Below are positions 41,042 through 51,182 of a stretch of DNA of 64,000 bases, in pieces. The notes below the pieces were generated by a model. The model ran no database searches and was not told where the DNA came from. It was given only the letters and a program-made list of their open reading frames with translations. Made by a program: the position numbers and the translations under genes. How positions within the stretch are numbered: the stretch's first letter is position 1; the number at the start of each line of letters is the position of its first letter. Origin of the DNA: Paenibacillus sp. J5C2022 (GTDB lineage Bacteria > Bacillota > Bacilli > Paenibacillales > Paenibacillaceae); the NCBI RefSeq assembly GCF_025567625.1, contig NZ_JAOQJC010000007.1, positions 1-64,000 of the forward strand, in the 5' to 3' direction.

Positions 41042-42001
41042 TTAAGTTTTGCTGATAATTCGACCATGCCCTTCAAACGGGTAATCGATGACGATCCTTC
41101 CCGCCTCCGTATCTCCGATTCCGGCATACAAATCGCATTTGCCGTCCTCTCGCATCACGATGCCCGAAGTAAAGGTGCAATCTGTCAATTCCGGCTTTTT
41201 AGCTGGACCAGCCGGATAGCAGCTTCGCGTACCGATAATTTTTCGATCAACAGCTTCATGACGCTCCACATCCAGCACGAATGAAAAGTTCATGTACACC
41301 TGCTTCATCCCTTCGTCGTCATTGAAGGTTTTATAGCAAATATGCCCGATCACGCCAATATTGCCGTCTTCCAAATAATAAGCCTGATTGCAGCCGCCCC
41401 ATTGATCGCGATCGAATAACCCCGGAATATACTTCGCATTCTCCACGACCTCCATTGTCAATTCGTCCAGGCTGTTAATGATTGTAAACCCAATCATCGA
41501 CTCACTGCCGAACTGCTTGCGAATCGCTTCGCTCCTCGGTCTGGAGAAAACGCCGATCCGGCTTCCGTCCATCTCGACCAGACGAATATCCTTCATATAC
41601 TCTGGCCCAGTCGTAAAGTACGTCAGATCATCCAATTCCGTCCCTTTATAAAAGTAGCCAAAATAAGTATCCACATATCCCTGCTGATAACGTACGTGCG
41701 TACCTCCCATAACAAGCTGATTTCCGATCAGACTAATATAGGGATCTTCCAGCTGATAAATCATACTATCCGGAACCAGCGTCCATTCGTCGGGCTCCGT
41801 CTCCTGGAACAAGCGAACCCACGATCGGGCCCATTCGCATCGTCTTTCCACCCGGCCATAAATATATCGCTCGCCTTTCCATGAAAAAGGGATGGACACA
41901 TTATAAACATCGTAGCCTGCAACGCCATAGAAGGTTAATTTGACGCTTTCATATATCATCTTGATCTCTTCGAATTGTGTCCGCTGCCGCAATAAATCCA
42001 C
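41042..42001 (-). CDS. DUF1861 / beta-propeller family protein, glycosidase-related
   Basis: A 319-residue cytoplasmic protein with the look of a five-bladed beta-propeller of the GH43/GH130 neighbourhood. Segments such as FSWKGERYIYGRVERR, LEDPYISLIGNQLVMGG, IRLVEMDGSRIGVFSRPR, QAYYLEDGNIGVIGHICY and LTDCTFTSGIVMREDGKCDLYAGIGD recur as blades. They fit the DUF1861 (MTP-1) family, which has no proven reaction. GTG at 42001 has GGAGG ten bases upstream; an ATG 14 codons later is a possible alternative. It is divergent from the AraC gene at 42218 and is probably part of the second carbohydrate locus. A role in processing imported mannosides or similar sugars would be a guess. Confidence 0.72.
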   Translation of the reverse strand: MDLLRQRTQFEEIKMIYESVKLTFYGVAGYDVYNVSIPFSWKGERYIYGRVERRCEWARSWVRLFQETEPDEWTLVPDSMIYQLEDPYISLIGNQLVMGGTHVRYQQGYVDTYFGYFYKGTELDDLTYFTTGPEYMKDIRLVEMDGSRIGVFSRPRSEAIRKQFGSESMIGFTIINSLDELTMEVVENAKYIPGLFDRDQWGGCNQAYYLEDGNIGVIGHICYKTFNDDEGMKQVYMNFSFVLDVERHEAVDRKIIGTRSCYPAGPAKKPELTDCTFTSGIVMREDGKCDLYAGIGDTEAGRIVIDYPFEGHGRIISKT

Positions 42002-42217
42002 TTGTCTTCAGCCTCCGCTTCTATAAGATTATACATGGCATTCTAGCACGCGGAGGAATGCAGAATCTTGCTTGTAATTCACAAAAACTACGCTATTTTA
42101 ACATTTTCGAAAAGTTTTCTTTTATCATGCGAAAATCATCAATAAAATAAGGGAGCTGCAACTTCTACCCTCTCATTCAAAAATGTGTTATTTTGATTTT
42201 TATAGGGAGGTGTACTC

Positions 42218-43105
42218 ATGGGAAGAAAAATCATCAAACTAACGGCTTATGAGGGAATTGACGCGGAGGCGGAGGGACACTACCGCGACCTGATCGGGAT
42301 CGAAAGCACGGCCGGTCCGCATACGCATGATTTTTTTGAATTTTTTCTTATCGTAGAAGGGGTGGCTTATCATTGGGTCAACGGCAAAAAGGAGCAGCTT
42401 CAGGAAGGGACCTTGGTCTTTATGCGTCCGCAGGATATTCACTATTATGAAAAGGTGCCCGGCAGCGATTTCCGCTTAATTAATCTATCCTTCTATGAGC
42501 ATACTGTTATGGAGCTTTTCAGCTATTTGGGCGAGGCATTTCCGCAGGACGCCTTCCTGAGCGCACCTTACCCGACTACCATCCAACTCTCCCCGCGTGA
42601 CAAGCAAGAGCTTCAACGCCGTCTGGAGAAGCTCTACAGGATTCCACAGCAGGATAAAGGTCCGTTCCGAACCGAACTGCGCGCTTTACTTGCGGAAGTC
42701 TATTGCAACTACATGATGCAAGCCATTGTCATCAAACATGACGACCGTCCGGAGTGGTTTCTCCAACTGTGCAAGGACATACTGTATCCTGCCAACTTCC
42801 ATGAAGGGGTGCCAGCCATGCTGCGGCTGTCAGGCAAATCCCATGCCCATCTATGCCGCTTGTTCAAGCAATGGGAACAACTCACTCCTTTGCAGTATTT
42901 GAATCGCATTAAATTACAATATGCGGAGAATCTGCTGCTTCACTCCGATTGGAGCATACTTGATATCGCTCTGGAAGCCGGATTCAGCAACTTGGGACAC
43001 TTTTATAAATGCTTTAAGGCGTTGTACGGCACAACGCCGCACAAGTATCGCAAGCTGCTACAAGCCAAGCTACCGGACATGGGCCGGCAAGGGGGAGCCC
43101 CTTGA
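42218..43105 (+). CDS. AraC-family transcriptional regulator
   Basis: A 295-residue regulator with a cupin N-terminus (GPHTHDFFEFFLIVEGVAYHWVNGKKEQLQEGTLVFMRPQDIHYYE) and a C-terminal AraC domain (MLRLSGKSHAHLCRLFKQWEQLTPLQYLNRIKLQYAENLLLHSDWSILDIALEAGFSNLGHFYKCFKALYG, key residues LSGKSHAHLCRLFK). The two conserved cupin His residues in HTHDF and HYYE are present. GGGAGGTG precedes the ATG. It is divergent from the DUF1861-like gene with about 215 bp between starts, which suggests it regulates that gene. It stands back to back with glpD at its 3' end. Confidence 0.92.
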   Translation: MGRKIIKLTAYEGIDAEAEGHYRDLIGIESTAGPHTHDFFEFFLIVEGVAYHWVNGKKEQLQEGTLVFMRPQDIHYYEKVPGSDFRLINLSFYEHTVMELFSYLGEAFPQDAFLSAPYPTTIQLSPRDKQELQRRLEKLYRIPQQDKGPFRTELRALLAEVYCNYMMQAIVIKHDDRPEWFLQLCKDILYPANFHEGVPAMLRLSGKSHAHLCRLFKQWEQLTPLQYLNRIKLQYAENLLLHSDWSILDIALEAGFSNLGHFYKCFKALYGTTPHKYRKLLQAKLPDMGRQGGAP

Positions 43106-43162
43106 GTCGCGTATGCTGACAACGGAGCTGACCTTGCTTCTCGCACTCAAATACTATTCGTT

Positions 43163-44845
43163 TTAAGTCGGCTGCACTGCATCCTGAATCGCTCGCTCGA
43201 GCTCTTCCCTATATTGCCGCTTCTGCTCGTCATTCCATTGGAATTCTTGCGCCATAGCCGCGATGACGGGCTCTTTCCACTTGCGGACCTCGTCGATTCG
43301 GAAGAACAGATCGCCCGTGCGACGGATGAAGAAGTCTACCGGCTTCGCCGCCATCTCCTCATCGATCGCATACCGCAGCTGAACGGCTACCTCTGGCGGC
43401 AAGCTGTATGTCTGCCCCATACTATGCGCCTGATCCGCCAGCGCATACAAGTTATCTACATTCGTACCATACCGGCCGGCAAGCAGATGAGACGCCTCGG
43501 CTGAGAAGCCGTACTTAACGCCATCCTGCGTCTTGCGCTTAATGAAGCCATCCAATTCCTTCGATCCGCCTACATCACCGCCGGATATCGGCATGTTCTT
43601 CGTGCGGCTTGCCCCGAACATGGAAGGTGCTCCCGCCGCCTTCAGAAGCTCCAGCACCTTGTCGATGACCGATTCCGCCATCTTCCGGTAACCGGTCAGC
43701 TTGCCGCCGGCAATGCTGATCAGACCGGAATCCGATACGAATATCTCATCGCGTCGCGAGATCTCCGATGGCGACTTGCCTTCTTGCTGAATAAGCGGAC
43801 GGAGACCCGCCCAGCTGGATTCTACATCTTGGTCAGCCAGATTGAGCGTAGGGAACATGAAGTTCGCCGCCTTCAACAGGTAGTCGCGGTCCTCCTGCGT
43901 CATGACCGGCCTTGCCGTATCCGCCGTGTAATTCGTATCCGTCGTGCCGAAGTAGGTCTTGCCTTCGCGAGGAATGGCGAACACCATGCGACCGTCCGGC
44001 GTATCGAAGTAGATCGCTTGGCGCAGCGGGAAGCGGCCGCCGTCGAATACCAGATGAACGCCCTTCGTCAGCCGCAGCGTCTTGCCCCGCTTCGAGCCGT
44101 CCATTTCCCTTATATTGTCCACCCACGGACCTGTCGCATTGATGACCTTGGTCGACTTGATCTGGTGCAGCTTGCCTGTCAGCAGATTGCGCACGGCCGC
44201 TCCGACGACCTTGCCGGAGCCGTTATACAACAGCTCCTCCACCTTGCTGTAGTTCACGGCAAGCGCACCCTTCTCTACCGCGCGCTTCATCACCTCGATT
44301 GTCAGGCGCGCATCGTCGGTACGATATTCGACGTAATAGCCGCCGCCCTTCATACCGTCCTTCTTCAGCAATGGCTCCTTGCGCAACGTCTCCTCCGCGC
44401 TAAGCATCTTGCGCCGCTCACTGCGCTTCACGCCGGCAAGATAGTCATAGACGCGCAGACCGATGGATGTGGAGAACTTGCCGAATGTGCCGCCCTTGTA
44501 CAGAGGAAGCAGCATCCATTCCGGCGTCGTCACATGCGGGCCGTTCTCGTATACGATCTCCCGCTCCTTCCCCACCTCGGCCACGACACCGATCTCCAGT
44601 TGCTTCAAGTAACGCAAGCCTCCGTGGACAAGCTTCGTGGAACGGCTGGACGTGCCCGCCGCGAAGTCCTGCATCTCCACCAGTCCGGCCTTCATCCCCC
44701 GCGAAGCCGCGTCCAGCGCAATCCCGGCCCCCGTAATACCGCCGCCTATAATAAGCACATCCAGCTCCGCATGCTCCATTGCCTCCAGCATTGCCGTCCG
44801 CTCATGCGCTCCGAATTTGATCTTTTCGCTTTTTTTAGTCATAAC
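43163..44845 (-). CDS. glpD: Aerobic glycerol-3-phosphate dehydrogenase
   Basis: The FAD-dependent, membrane-associated enzyme that oxidises sn-glycerol 3-phosphate to dihydroxyacetone phosphate and reduces quinone. It has 560 residues, the normal length. The FAD-binding motif is [22 protein letters not shown] near residues 28-49, followed by [19 protein letters not shown] and the later [11 protein letters not shown]. The start is the ATG at 44845, with GGAAGG upstream; the further ORF extension runs into the leader hairpin and is not coding. glpK lies upstream on the same strand with a terminator-type hairpin between (44884-44952). This suggests control by the antiterminator encoded at 46527-47096. 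Confidence 0.95.
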   Translation of the reverse strand, partial: VMTKKSEKIKFGAHERTAMLEAMEHAELDVLIIGGGITGAGIALDAASRGMKAGLVEMQDFAAGTSSRSTKLVHGGLRYLKQLEIGVVAEVGKEREIVYENGPHVTTPEWMLLPLYKGGTFGKFSTSIGLRVYDYLAGVKRSERRKMLSAEETLRKEPLLKKDGMKGGGYYVEYRTDDARLTIEVMKRAVEKGALAVNYSKVEELLYNGSGKVVGAAVRNLLTGKLHQIKSTKVINATGPWVDNIREMDGSKRGKTLRLTKGVHLVFDGGRFPLRQAIYFDTPDGRMVFAIPREGKTYFGTTDTNYTADTARPVMTQEDRDYLLKAANFMFPTLNLADQDVESSWAGLRPLIQQEGKSPSEISRRDEIFVSDSGLISIAGGKLTGYRKMAESVIDKVLELLKAAGAPSMFGASRTKNMPISGGDVGGSKELDGFIKRKTQDGVKYGFSAEASHLLAGRYGTNVDNLYALADQAHSMGQTYSLPPEVAVQLRYAIDEEMAAKPVDFFIRRTGDLFFRIDEVRKWKEPVIAAMAQEFQWNDEQKRQYREELERAIQDAVQPT

Positions 44846-44883
44846 TATATCCTTCCTCTCTGCAGATAATTTATGAGAACAGC

Positions 44884-44952
44884 AAAAAGGAGAAGCCACT
44901 CCAGCCGCTTCACCTCGACAATGAGGAAAGAAGCGGCTTTCGTGGTTTCTCC
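44884..44952 (-). promoter_or_regulatory. glpD leader terminator/antiterminator, likely GlpP target
   Basis: On the minus strand a long hairpin forms: GGAGAAACCAC with GTGGCTTCTCC (outer, one mismatch), AGCCGCTTC with GAAGCGGCT (inner), and CCTC with GAGG at the tip, followed by five T residues (44884-44888). It lies 35 bp past the glpK stop and 39 bp before glpD. In Bacillus, GlpP with glycerol 3-phosphate prevents termination at a leader terminator before glpD; glpP is present two genes upstream here. Confidence 0.75.
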
Positions 44953-44987
44953 GAATCTCCAACCTGTATTAACTTATGACCAGTATA

Positions 44988-46526
<1,539 letters not shown>

Positions 46527-47096
46527 CTATTCCCAAGCGAATGGAGCTTGCCACAGACTTCTGCGGGACGTCGTAATCGCCGTAGCACCCGCAGTGAGCG
46601 CATCCCGCACATGCTGCTCCGTACGGATTAAACCACCGGCAATGACCGGCACGCCGCTGCGCTCCTTCACTTCCGCAATGATATCCGGCATGACGCCGGG
46701 CAGCACCTCGATATAATCCGGCTGCGTCTTCTCCAGCAGCTTGTAGCTCCGCTCCAGCGCGTCGGAATCGATCAGGAACAGCCGCTGGATCGCCATCAGC
46801 CCGTTCTGCTTCGTTCTGGCGATGACGCTCGCCCGAGTCGAGATCAACCCCGCCGGACGAATCGACTGGCAGAGATATTCCGCTGCGTACTCGTCATTTT
46901 TCAGCCCGTCGATCAGGTCCGCATGCAGCAGAACCTTCTTCCCGCTTCCTCGCGCTAGATCCACCATTCCCTGCAATTGCCCCACATGTCCGCCCAACAG
47001 CACCATGTAGGTATAGGGGGAGGCGAGAATCGCCTCCACATCCTTTCCCTTGCGCGCGGCAGGCAGTATGCGTTGCCCATCCGGCAGAACCGGCAT
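46527..47096 (-). CDS. glpP: Glycerol-3-phosphate-responsive antiterminator
   Basis: A 189-residue RNA-binding regulator of the GlpP family, with a (beta/alpha)8-like fold: VLPDGQRILPAARKGKDVEAI, TYMVLLGGHVGQLQGMVDLAR, VLLHADLIDGLKNDEYA, and GLISTRASVIARTKQNGL. The phosphate-binding end is PVIAGGLIRTEQHVRDALTAGATAITTSRRSLW. GlpP binds glycerol 3-phosphate and lets transcription pass the glpD leader terminator. AGGAG stands six bases before the ATG at 47096; the ATG two codons earlier is too close. It is followed by glpK and glpD and preceded by speE, all on the minus strand. Confidence 0.93.
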   Translation of the reverse strand: MPVLPDGQRILPAARKGKDVEAILASPYTYMVLLGGHVGQLQGMVDLARGSGKKVLLHADLIDGLKNDEYAAEYLCQSIRPAGLISTRASVIARTKQNGLMAIQRLFLIDSDALERSYKLLEKTQPDYIEVLPGVMPDIIAEVKERSGVPVIAGGLIRTEQHVRDALTAGATAITTSRRSLWQAPFAWE

Positions 47097-47119
47097 AACC
47101 ATCTCCTCCTACTGTAGCG

Positions 47120-48010
47120 CTAGCTGTCCGCCGCCTCCAGGCCCGCCGTCTCCTCATCCAACAGCTTCTGCAGGAACGCTGGCAGCGAGAAGCAGCGGCG
47201 CAGCAGATCCTCGTTCGCATAGATCGCATCCTTCTCGAACGCCAGCTCATCCGGATTCGGAAGCTCCTGCTTGGAGCCGATTGTGAAGCTCCATAATCCG
47301 CCGGGATACGTCGGCACAACAGCCGTGTAAAGCCCCAGATGCGGGAACAAGCTGCCGATGCGCTCATACGACTGCTTCATCACTTCCTGATGAAGAATGG
47401 GCGACTGGCTCTGGCAGACCATCAGCCCGTCATCCTTCAGCGCGCCCTGCAAATTTTCATAGAAATCGAGCTCGAACAGCATCTGTGCCGGCCCGACCGG
47501 ATCGGAGGAATCCACGATAATGACATCGTATTCCTCGCACTTATCCTGCACGAACTTCACGCCGTCCGTATAATGATAACGAATGCGACTATCCGACAGA
47601 TTGCCGGACACCTCCGGCATATATTGCTTGGAAGCGCGAACGACAGCTTCGTCGATCTCCACCATATCGATCCGCTGCGCTTCCTCGTATTTCGCAACCT
47701 CCTTCGCCACGCCACAATCTCCGCCGCCGATAATGAGGACGGATTCGGGATGCGAATGAACGGTCATCGGGACATGTGATATCATTTCATTGTAAATATG
47801 CCCATCCATCGAGGTCGTCTGCACGACGCCGTCCAGCACAAGCATAGGGCCGAATTCGTGTGAGTCCAATACCATGACATGCTGATACGGGCTGTCTTCC
47901 TCGAATAATACATCCTTAATGCGATAACTGATCTTCAGATTATCTCGTTCGTCCTCGGTCAGCCACAGTCCACCCTGTGAACGATGTAAGTACTTTGGCA
48001 ACCGTTCCAT
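47120..48010 (-). CDS. speE: Spermidine synthase family protein
   Basis: A 296-residue aminopropyltransferase that uses decarboxylated S-adenosylmethionine to make spermidine from putrescine. It begins with LWLTEDERDNLKISYRIKDVLF and FGPMLVLDGVVQTTSMDGHIYNEMISHVP, then has the Rossmann motif VLIIGGGDCGVAKEVAKYEE and the active-site stretch DVIIVDSSDPVGPAQMLFE. The Gly-rich SAM loop and the DSSDP motif (catalytic Asp) are present. GGGGGAGG stands before the ATG at 48010; the TTG two codons earlier overlaps it. It is 24 bp from glpP, but a functional link is unlikely. Confidence 0.93.
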   Translation of the reverse strand: MERLPKYLHRSQGGLWLTEDERDNLKISYRIKDVLFEEDSPYQHVMVLDSHEFGPMLVLDGVVQTTSMDGHIYNEMISHVPMTVHSHPESVLIIGGGDCGVAKEVAKYEEAQRIDMVEIDEAVVRASKQYMPEVSGNLSDSRIRYHYTDGVKFVQDKCEEYDVIIVDSSDPVGPAQMLFELDFYENLQGALKDDGLMVCQSQSPILHQEVMKQSYERIGSLFPHLGLYTAVVPTYPGGLWSFTIGSKQELPNPDELAFEKDAIYANEDLLRRCFSLPAFLQKLLDEETAGLEAADS

Positions 48011-48073
48011 TGTCAACCTCCCCCAAGTCTATCCGTAATCTCTACCATTGTAACAAAAATCACACCGGAACCG

Positions 48074-49768
48074 TTACCCCTTCACCAGCAAAGTTCGCAG
48101 ACGATTGAGTGCGCTTGCCAACTCCTGTCCTCTGGGCAGCGCAAGATCGCCGGGATGCTGGCCATAATGGGGGGATACCGCATCCAGCCCCTTCTCCTCA
48201 ATCAGTCTGTACAGCTTGTCTATAATAGACGGAATGCTTGTATCGCCATCTGCATACCGGCCTGCCGTGCAGGTCAGCATGCAGGCGATCGCCCTCGTCT
48301 GGCTGCTGTCCACCAGTTGCTCCACGGCAGTCAGATCAATCTCGCTCGTTCCGTACAGAATGCGGTCCAGCCCCTTCGCATCCACCTTCTCTCTCCTGCC
48401 GCGGGTCGCATCGAAGCTTCCCGGCATAATGATGCGCGAGGTCACGCTCCCGAAGCTAGCTCCGCCCTCCGCCTCCCGCTGCGTATCGACCTCCGCCGCG
48501 ATGGCACGCGCTTCCTCCGTCACATCCGCCGGCTTATACTCATCCAGCATAATAACCGTATCGGCAATGTGGAAGTAGTCGCCCGATCCGCCCAACACGA
48601 GCACGGTAGAGACGCCATGCTGTTCATTGAGCAGTCTGACCTTATCGACGAACGGCGTAATCGGCTCCTTCTCCTTCGCCACCAACCGCTGCATGCGCGC
48701 ATCGCGGATCATGAAGTTGGTCGCGCTCGTATCCTCGTCGATCAGCAGCGTCCTCGCCCCGGCTTCCAGCGCCTCCATAATGTTCGCCGCCTGAGAGGTG
48801 CTGCCGCTGGCATCCTCGCTCGTGAAGCGGACGGTGTCCTTGCCGTGGGGCAGATTGCGAATGAACGGCGAGATGTCGACCTTCCTGATGCTCCTTCCGT
48901 CTTCCGCTCTGATCTTGCAGGCCGTCGCATCCGCTATGACATACTCCCGTCCGTCGCCCGGTACATGATTGTACACGCCGCGTTCCACCGCCTTGAGCAG
49001 CGTACTCTTGCCGTGATAGCCCCCGCCGACGATAAGCGTCACCCCTTGCGGCACCGCCATGCCGCGGAGAGGCTCCCGATGCGGCAGCGGAATCTGCACC
49101 TCCAGCGACGGCGGCGAAGCGAACGGAACGACATCCCTCCCCTTCAGCGGACGATTGCTCACGCCGCTCTCGCGCGGCAGCACCGCTCCGTTGGCGACGA
49201 AGGCGACATAGCCTTGCTCCCGCAGGAAGCGGCGAATCGCCTGCTGCTGGTCGGCAAGCTCCAGGTGCGCTTGCAGTCGCCCGCGGTCATAAGTCCGCAG
49301 CGCCTTCAGCACAATGCCGGGCGCATGCTCGCACAGCAGCTTCGCCGCTTCATGGCCCAGCACCGACCTTCCCGCAGCAGGCAGGCCGACGCTAAGTCGC
49401 ACTTCAATGCCATCCTTCGTGATGACAACCGCTGTCCGCTGCAGCACCTCTTGGCCCGGGGCATCGACAGCGATCAGGCCGCTCTTCCCGTTCCCTCTCA
49501 CGCGTACGCTCGCCCTGCGTATCCCTTCGGCCACATTGCGCGCGAAGAAGTCCTCCGCTGCGATCCGCCGCCATGGTGTAGTGAGCCAGCCCGCTTCCGC
49601 TTCCCGCTTGACGGCAACCCTGATCCGAGATGGGGAAGCGAATGGATCGCCTTGCACATAATCGATATGCAGCGTGCAGTCCGGCCCTTTATATGTACCT
49701 GCAATGTCCTTATAGGCTTTATAGCCGCGTCCGTTGATACGATGTAGCGTTTGTGTTAACTTTTCCAT
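48074..49768 (-). CDS. ABC-type P-loop ATPase, PF09818 family
   Basis: A 564-residue protein of the predicted ABC-class ATPase family. Walker A GGGYHGKST lies at residues 248-256, a signature-like segment TSEDASGSTSQAANIMEALE at about 316-335, and Walker B LLIDEDTSATNFM at about 341-353. The first 230 residues are a family-specific N-terminal domain with no membrane segments. The usual ABC transporter partners are absent, and the biological role of the family is not established. The ribosome site before the ATG is weak. It is divergent from the LOG-family gene. The Walker and signature motifs are firmly seen; an RNA- or nucleotide-linked function has been suggested for relatives, which I cannot confirm. 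Confidence 0.88.
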   Translation of the reverse strand: MEKLTQTLHRINGRGYKAYKDIAGTYKGPDCTLHIDYVQGDPFASPSRIRVAVKREAEAGWLTTPWRRIAAEDFFARNVAEGIRRASVRVRGNGKSGLIAVDAPGQEVLQRTAVVITKDGIEVRLSVGLPAAGRSVLGHEAAKLLCEHAPGIVLKALRTYDRGRLQAHLELADQQQAIRRFLREQGYVAFVANGAVLPRESGVSNRPLKGRDVVPFASPPSLEVQIPLPHREPLRGMAVPQGVTLIVGGGYHGKSTLLKAVERGVYNHVPGDGREYVIADATACKIRAEDGRSIRKVDISPFIRNLPHGKDTVRFTSEDASGSTSQAANIMEALEAGARTLLIDEDTSATNFMIRDARMQRLVAKEKEPITPFVDKVRLLNEQHGVSTVLVLGGSGDYFHIADTVIMLDEYKPADVTEEARAIAAEVDTQREAEGGASFGSVTSRIIMPGSFDATRGRREKVDAKGLDRILYGTSEIDLTAVEQLVDSSQTRAIACMLTCTAGRYADGDTSIPSIIDKLYRLIEEKGLDAVSPHYGQHPGDLALPRGQELASALNRLRTLLVKG

Positions 49769-49898
49769 CTCTATATGACCAACTCTCCATATATAGTATA
49801 ATCATATTATTACCACAACTATATATAGCGAACAAGGGAAAGCGAATCCTCCTTCTACAGAGAGAACAGCTTGGCCCGGGAATGGGAGGACATCTGAG

Positions 49899-50471
49899 TT
49901 GAAACGAATATGCATCTATGCGGGATCGAACAGCGGCGTCTCGCCAATGTACGGCGAGACGGCGGAACAATTGGGAAGAGTAATGGCCGAGCGGGGCATC
50001 GCGCTCGTCTACGGCGGATCAAAGTACGGCTTGATGGGGCGCATAGCGGATACCGTGCTGAAGCACGGCGGCGAAGTCATCGGCGTCATGCCGACGGGAT
50101 TGTTCAAGGGAGAGATGGTGCATACGGGACTGACGGAGCTTAGGGAAGTAGCCAATATGCACGAGCGCAAAGCGCTTATGCTGGAGCTCTCCGATGCATT
50201 GATCGCCTTGCCTGGCGGGCTTGGCACCTTCGAGGAGCTGTTCGAGGCAATGAGCTGGTCACAGCTCGGCATCCATCGCAAGCCGATCGGCCTATTGAAC
50301 TGCGAGCAATTTTACCAGCCGCTCTATGCGCTGGTGGAGCATGCGATAGACGCCGGCTTCGCCCGCGAATCGAACAGGAACCTGTTCGTCATGGACGAGC
50401 AGCCGACCGCGCTGGTCGACAAGCTGGCAGCTTTCGAGCGTCCAGAGCTGGAGAATAAGTGGCAGAATTAA
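49899..50471 (+). CDS. LOG family nucleotide phosphoribohydrolase (TIGR00730)
   Basis: A 190-residue protein of the lysine decarboxylase-like / LOG family: MKRICIYAGSNSG at the start, GIALVYGGSKYGLMGRIADTVL, and the signature ALPGGLGTFEELFEAMSW with PGGLGTFEE at residues 105-113. Members hydrolyse nucleoside 5'-monophosphates to base and ribose 5-phosphate (cytokinin-type activity in plants). GGGAGGA lies before the TTG start. It is divergent from the P-loop ATPase gene and is followed by a terminator-type hairpin. The true substrate in this host is not known. Confidence 0.92.
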   Translation: MKRICIYAGSNSGVSPMYGETAEQLGRVMAERGIALVYGGSKYGLMGRIADTVLKHGGEVIGVMPTGLFKGEMVHTGLTELREVANMHERKALMLELSDALIALPGGLGTFEELFEAMSWSQLGIHRKPIGLLNCEQFYQPLYALVEHAIDAGFARESNRNLFVMDEQPTALVDKLAAFERPELENKWQN

Positions 50472-50728
50472 TACAGGAGGGACCCGTGCGCATCGAGTTG
50501 CGTCCGGGTCCCCATTTGCATTTCGAGCCGGGAAGAATGATTTGAAGACAGTTGGGGTTTGAAGCCACAGGAACACTTGTAGGTTCTATTCCTTGCTTGA
50601 TTCCGTTCTCCGCACGCAGGACACTTCTCGTCGTTCAGCTCCCTAAATATCTCCAGTGTGTTCTGAAATTGGCGGGTTCCAAGTGAGCATATCGTAGACA
50701 ACCCTTTTGCCCAAACAGGTAAGTACAA
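50468..50728 (-). pseudogene. Zinc-ribbon fragment, probable transposase (TnpB-like) relic
   Basis: The minus-strand reading frame holds one conserved block, DEKCPACGERNQARNRTYKCSCGF, a two-knuckle zinc ribbon (CxxC...CxC) like the C-terminus of IS200/IS605 TnpB. Upstream it reads IQKKGFDYHISLYLPVWAKG in the same frame to about 50790, without a start codon, ribosome site or RuvC motif. After the ribbon the chain runs out of conservation and overlaps the LOG gene end. So it looks like a degraded 3' fragment. The family assignment is uncertain; only the zinc ribbon is firm. It occupies the only gene-free stretch here of about 340 bp. Confidence 0.45.
50479..50512 (+). terminator. Hairpin after the LOG gene
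   Basis: GGGACCCG (50479-50486) pairs with CGGGTCCC (50505-50512) with a small inner stem. The tail CATTTGCATTT is moderately T-rich. It starts eight bases after the LOG stop. Confidence 0.6.
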
Positions 50729-50810
50729 TGAGATGTGGTAATCGAAACCTTTTTTTGAATATATTCGTCAATATTATGAAGAGATAATATTAGCTGAGAG
50801 GAGGGAGACT

Positions 50811-51083
50811 TTGAAGAGAGTAAAGTTGATTGCTACTATTATTACTGCTCTAGTTATGGGCGGTGGATTAGCAGTTGGCTATGCCCAATATGCTAACAGT
50901 GATTCTACACCTACTAAAATTAGTAGGTCAGAATATCAAAGGATGGCCCAAATTGTGATAGATTTTAATAAGGGTATGCTACCAATTTCAGCACTTAAAG
51001 ATGCTCAGCTCCTTATCGAAAGAGAGCCATATGCGATATCAAAGAAAGTCAGAGCTCAATTAAAATTTGAAGATCAAAAATAA
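50811..51083 (+). CDS. Small secreted protein, unknown
   Basis: A 90-residue protein I do not recognise. Residues 1-27 form a signal peptide (LIATIITALVMGGGLAVGYA), and the mature part is 60-odd charged residues with no cysteines (SRSEYQRMAQIVIDFNKGMLP). GAGGAGGGAG precedes the TTG start by a good distance. Its base composition is distinctly more AT-rich than that of the surrounding genes (ATTAGTAGG, AATTGTGATAG), which, with the zinc-ribbon relic next to it, suggests horizontal entry. It could be an exported peptide or a small regulator. Possible terminator at 51103-51170 (GTACCC...GGGTAC then T6), low confidence. Confidence 0.6.
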   Translation: MKRVKLIATIITALVMGGGLAVGYAQYANSDSTPTKISRSEYQRMAQIVIDFNKGMLPISALKDAQLLIEREPYAISKKVRAQLKFEDQK

Positions 51084-51182
51084 ACACATACATAAATACA
51101 CTGGTACCCCTCCATGGACTGATCACTTTGAAAAACAGGTGTGCGGGCTGCGGGCTGTGGGTACTTTTTTATGGATGGCGGA

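Noticed and set aside
48155-49747. 530-codon plus-strand reading frame antisense to the P-loop ATPase
   Set aside because: His/Arg/Leu-rich translation typical of an antisense shadow of a GC-rich gene; the ATPase motifs lie on the other strand.
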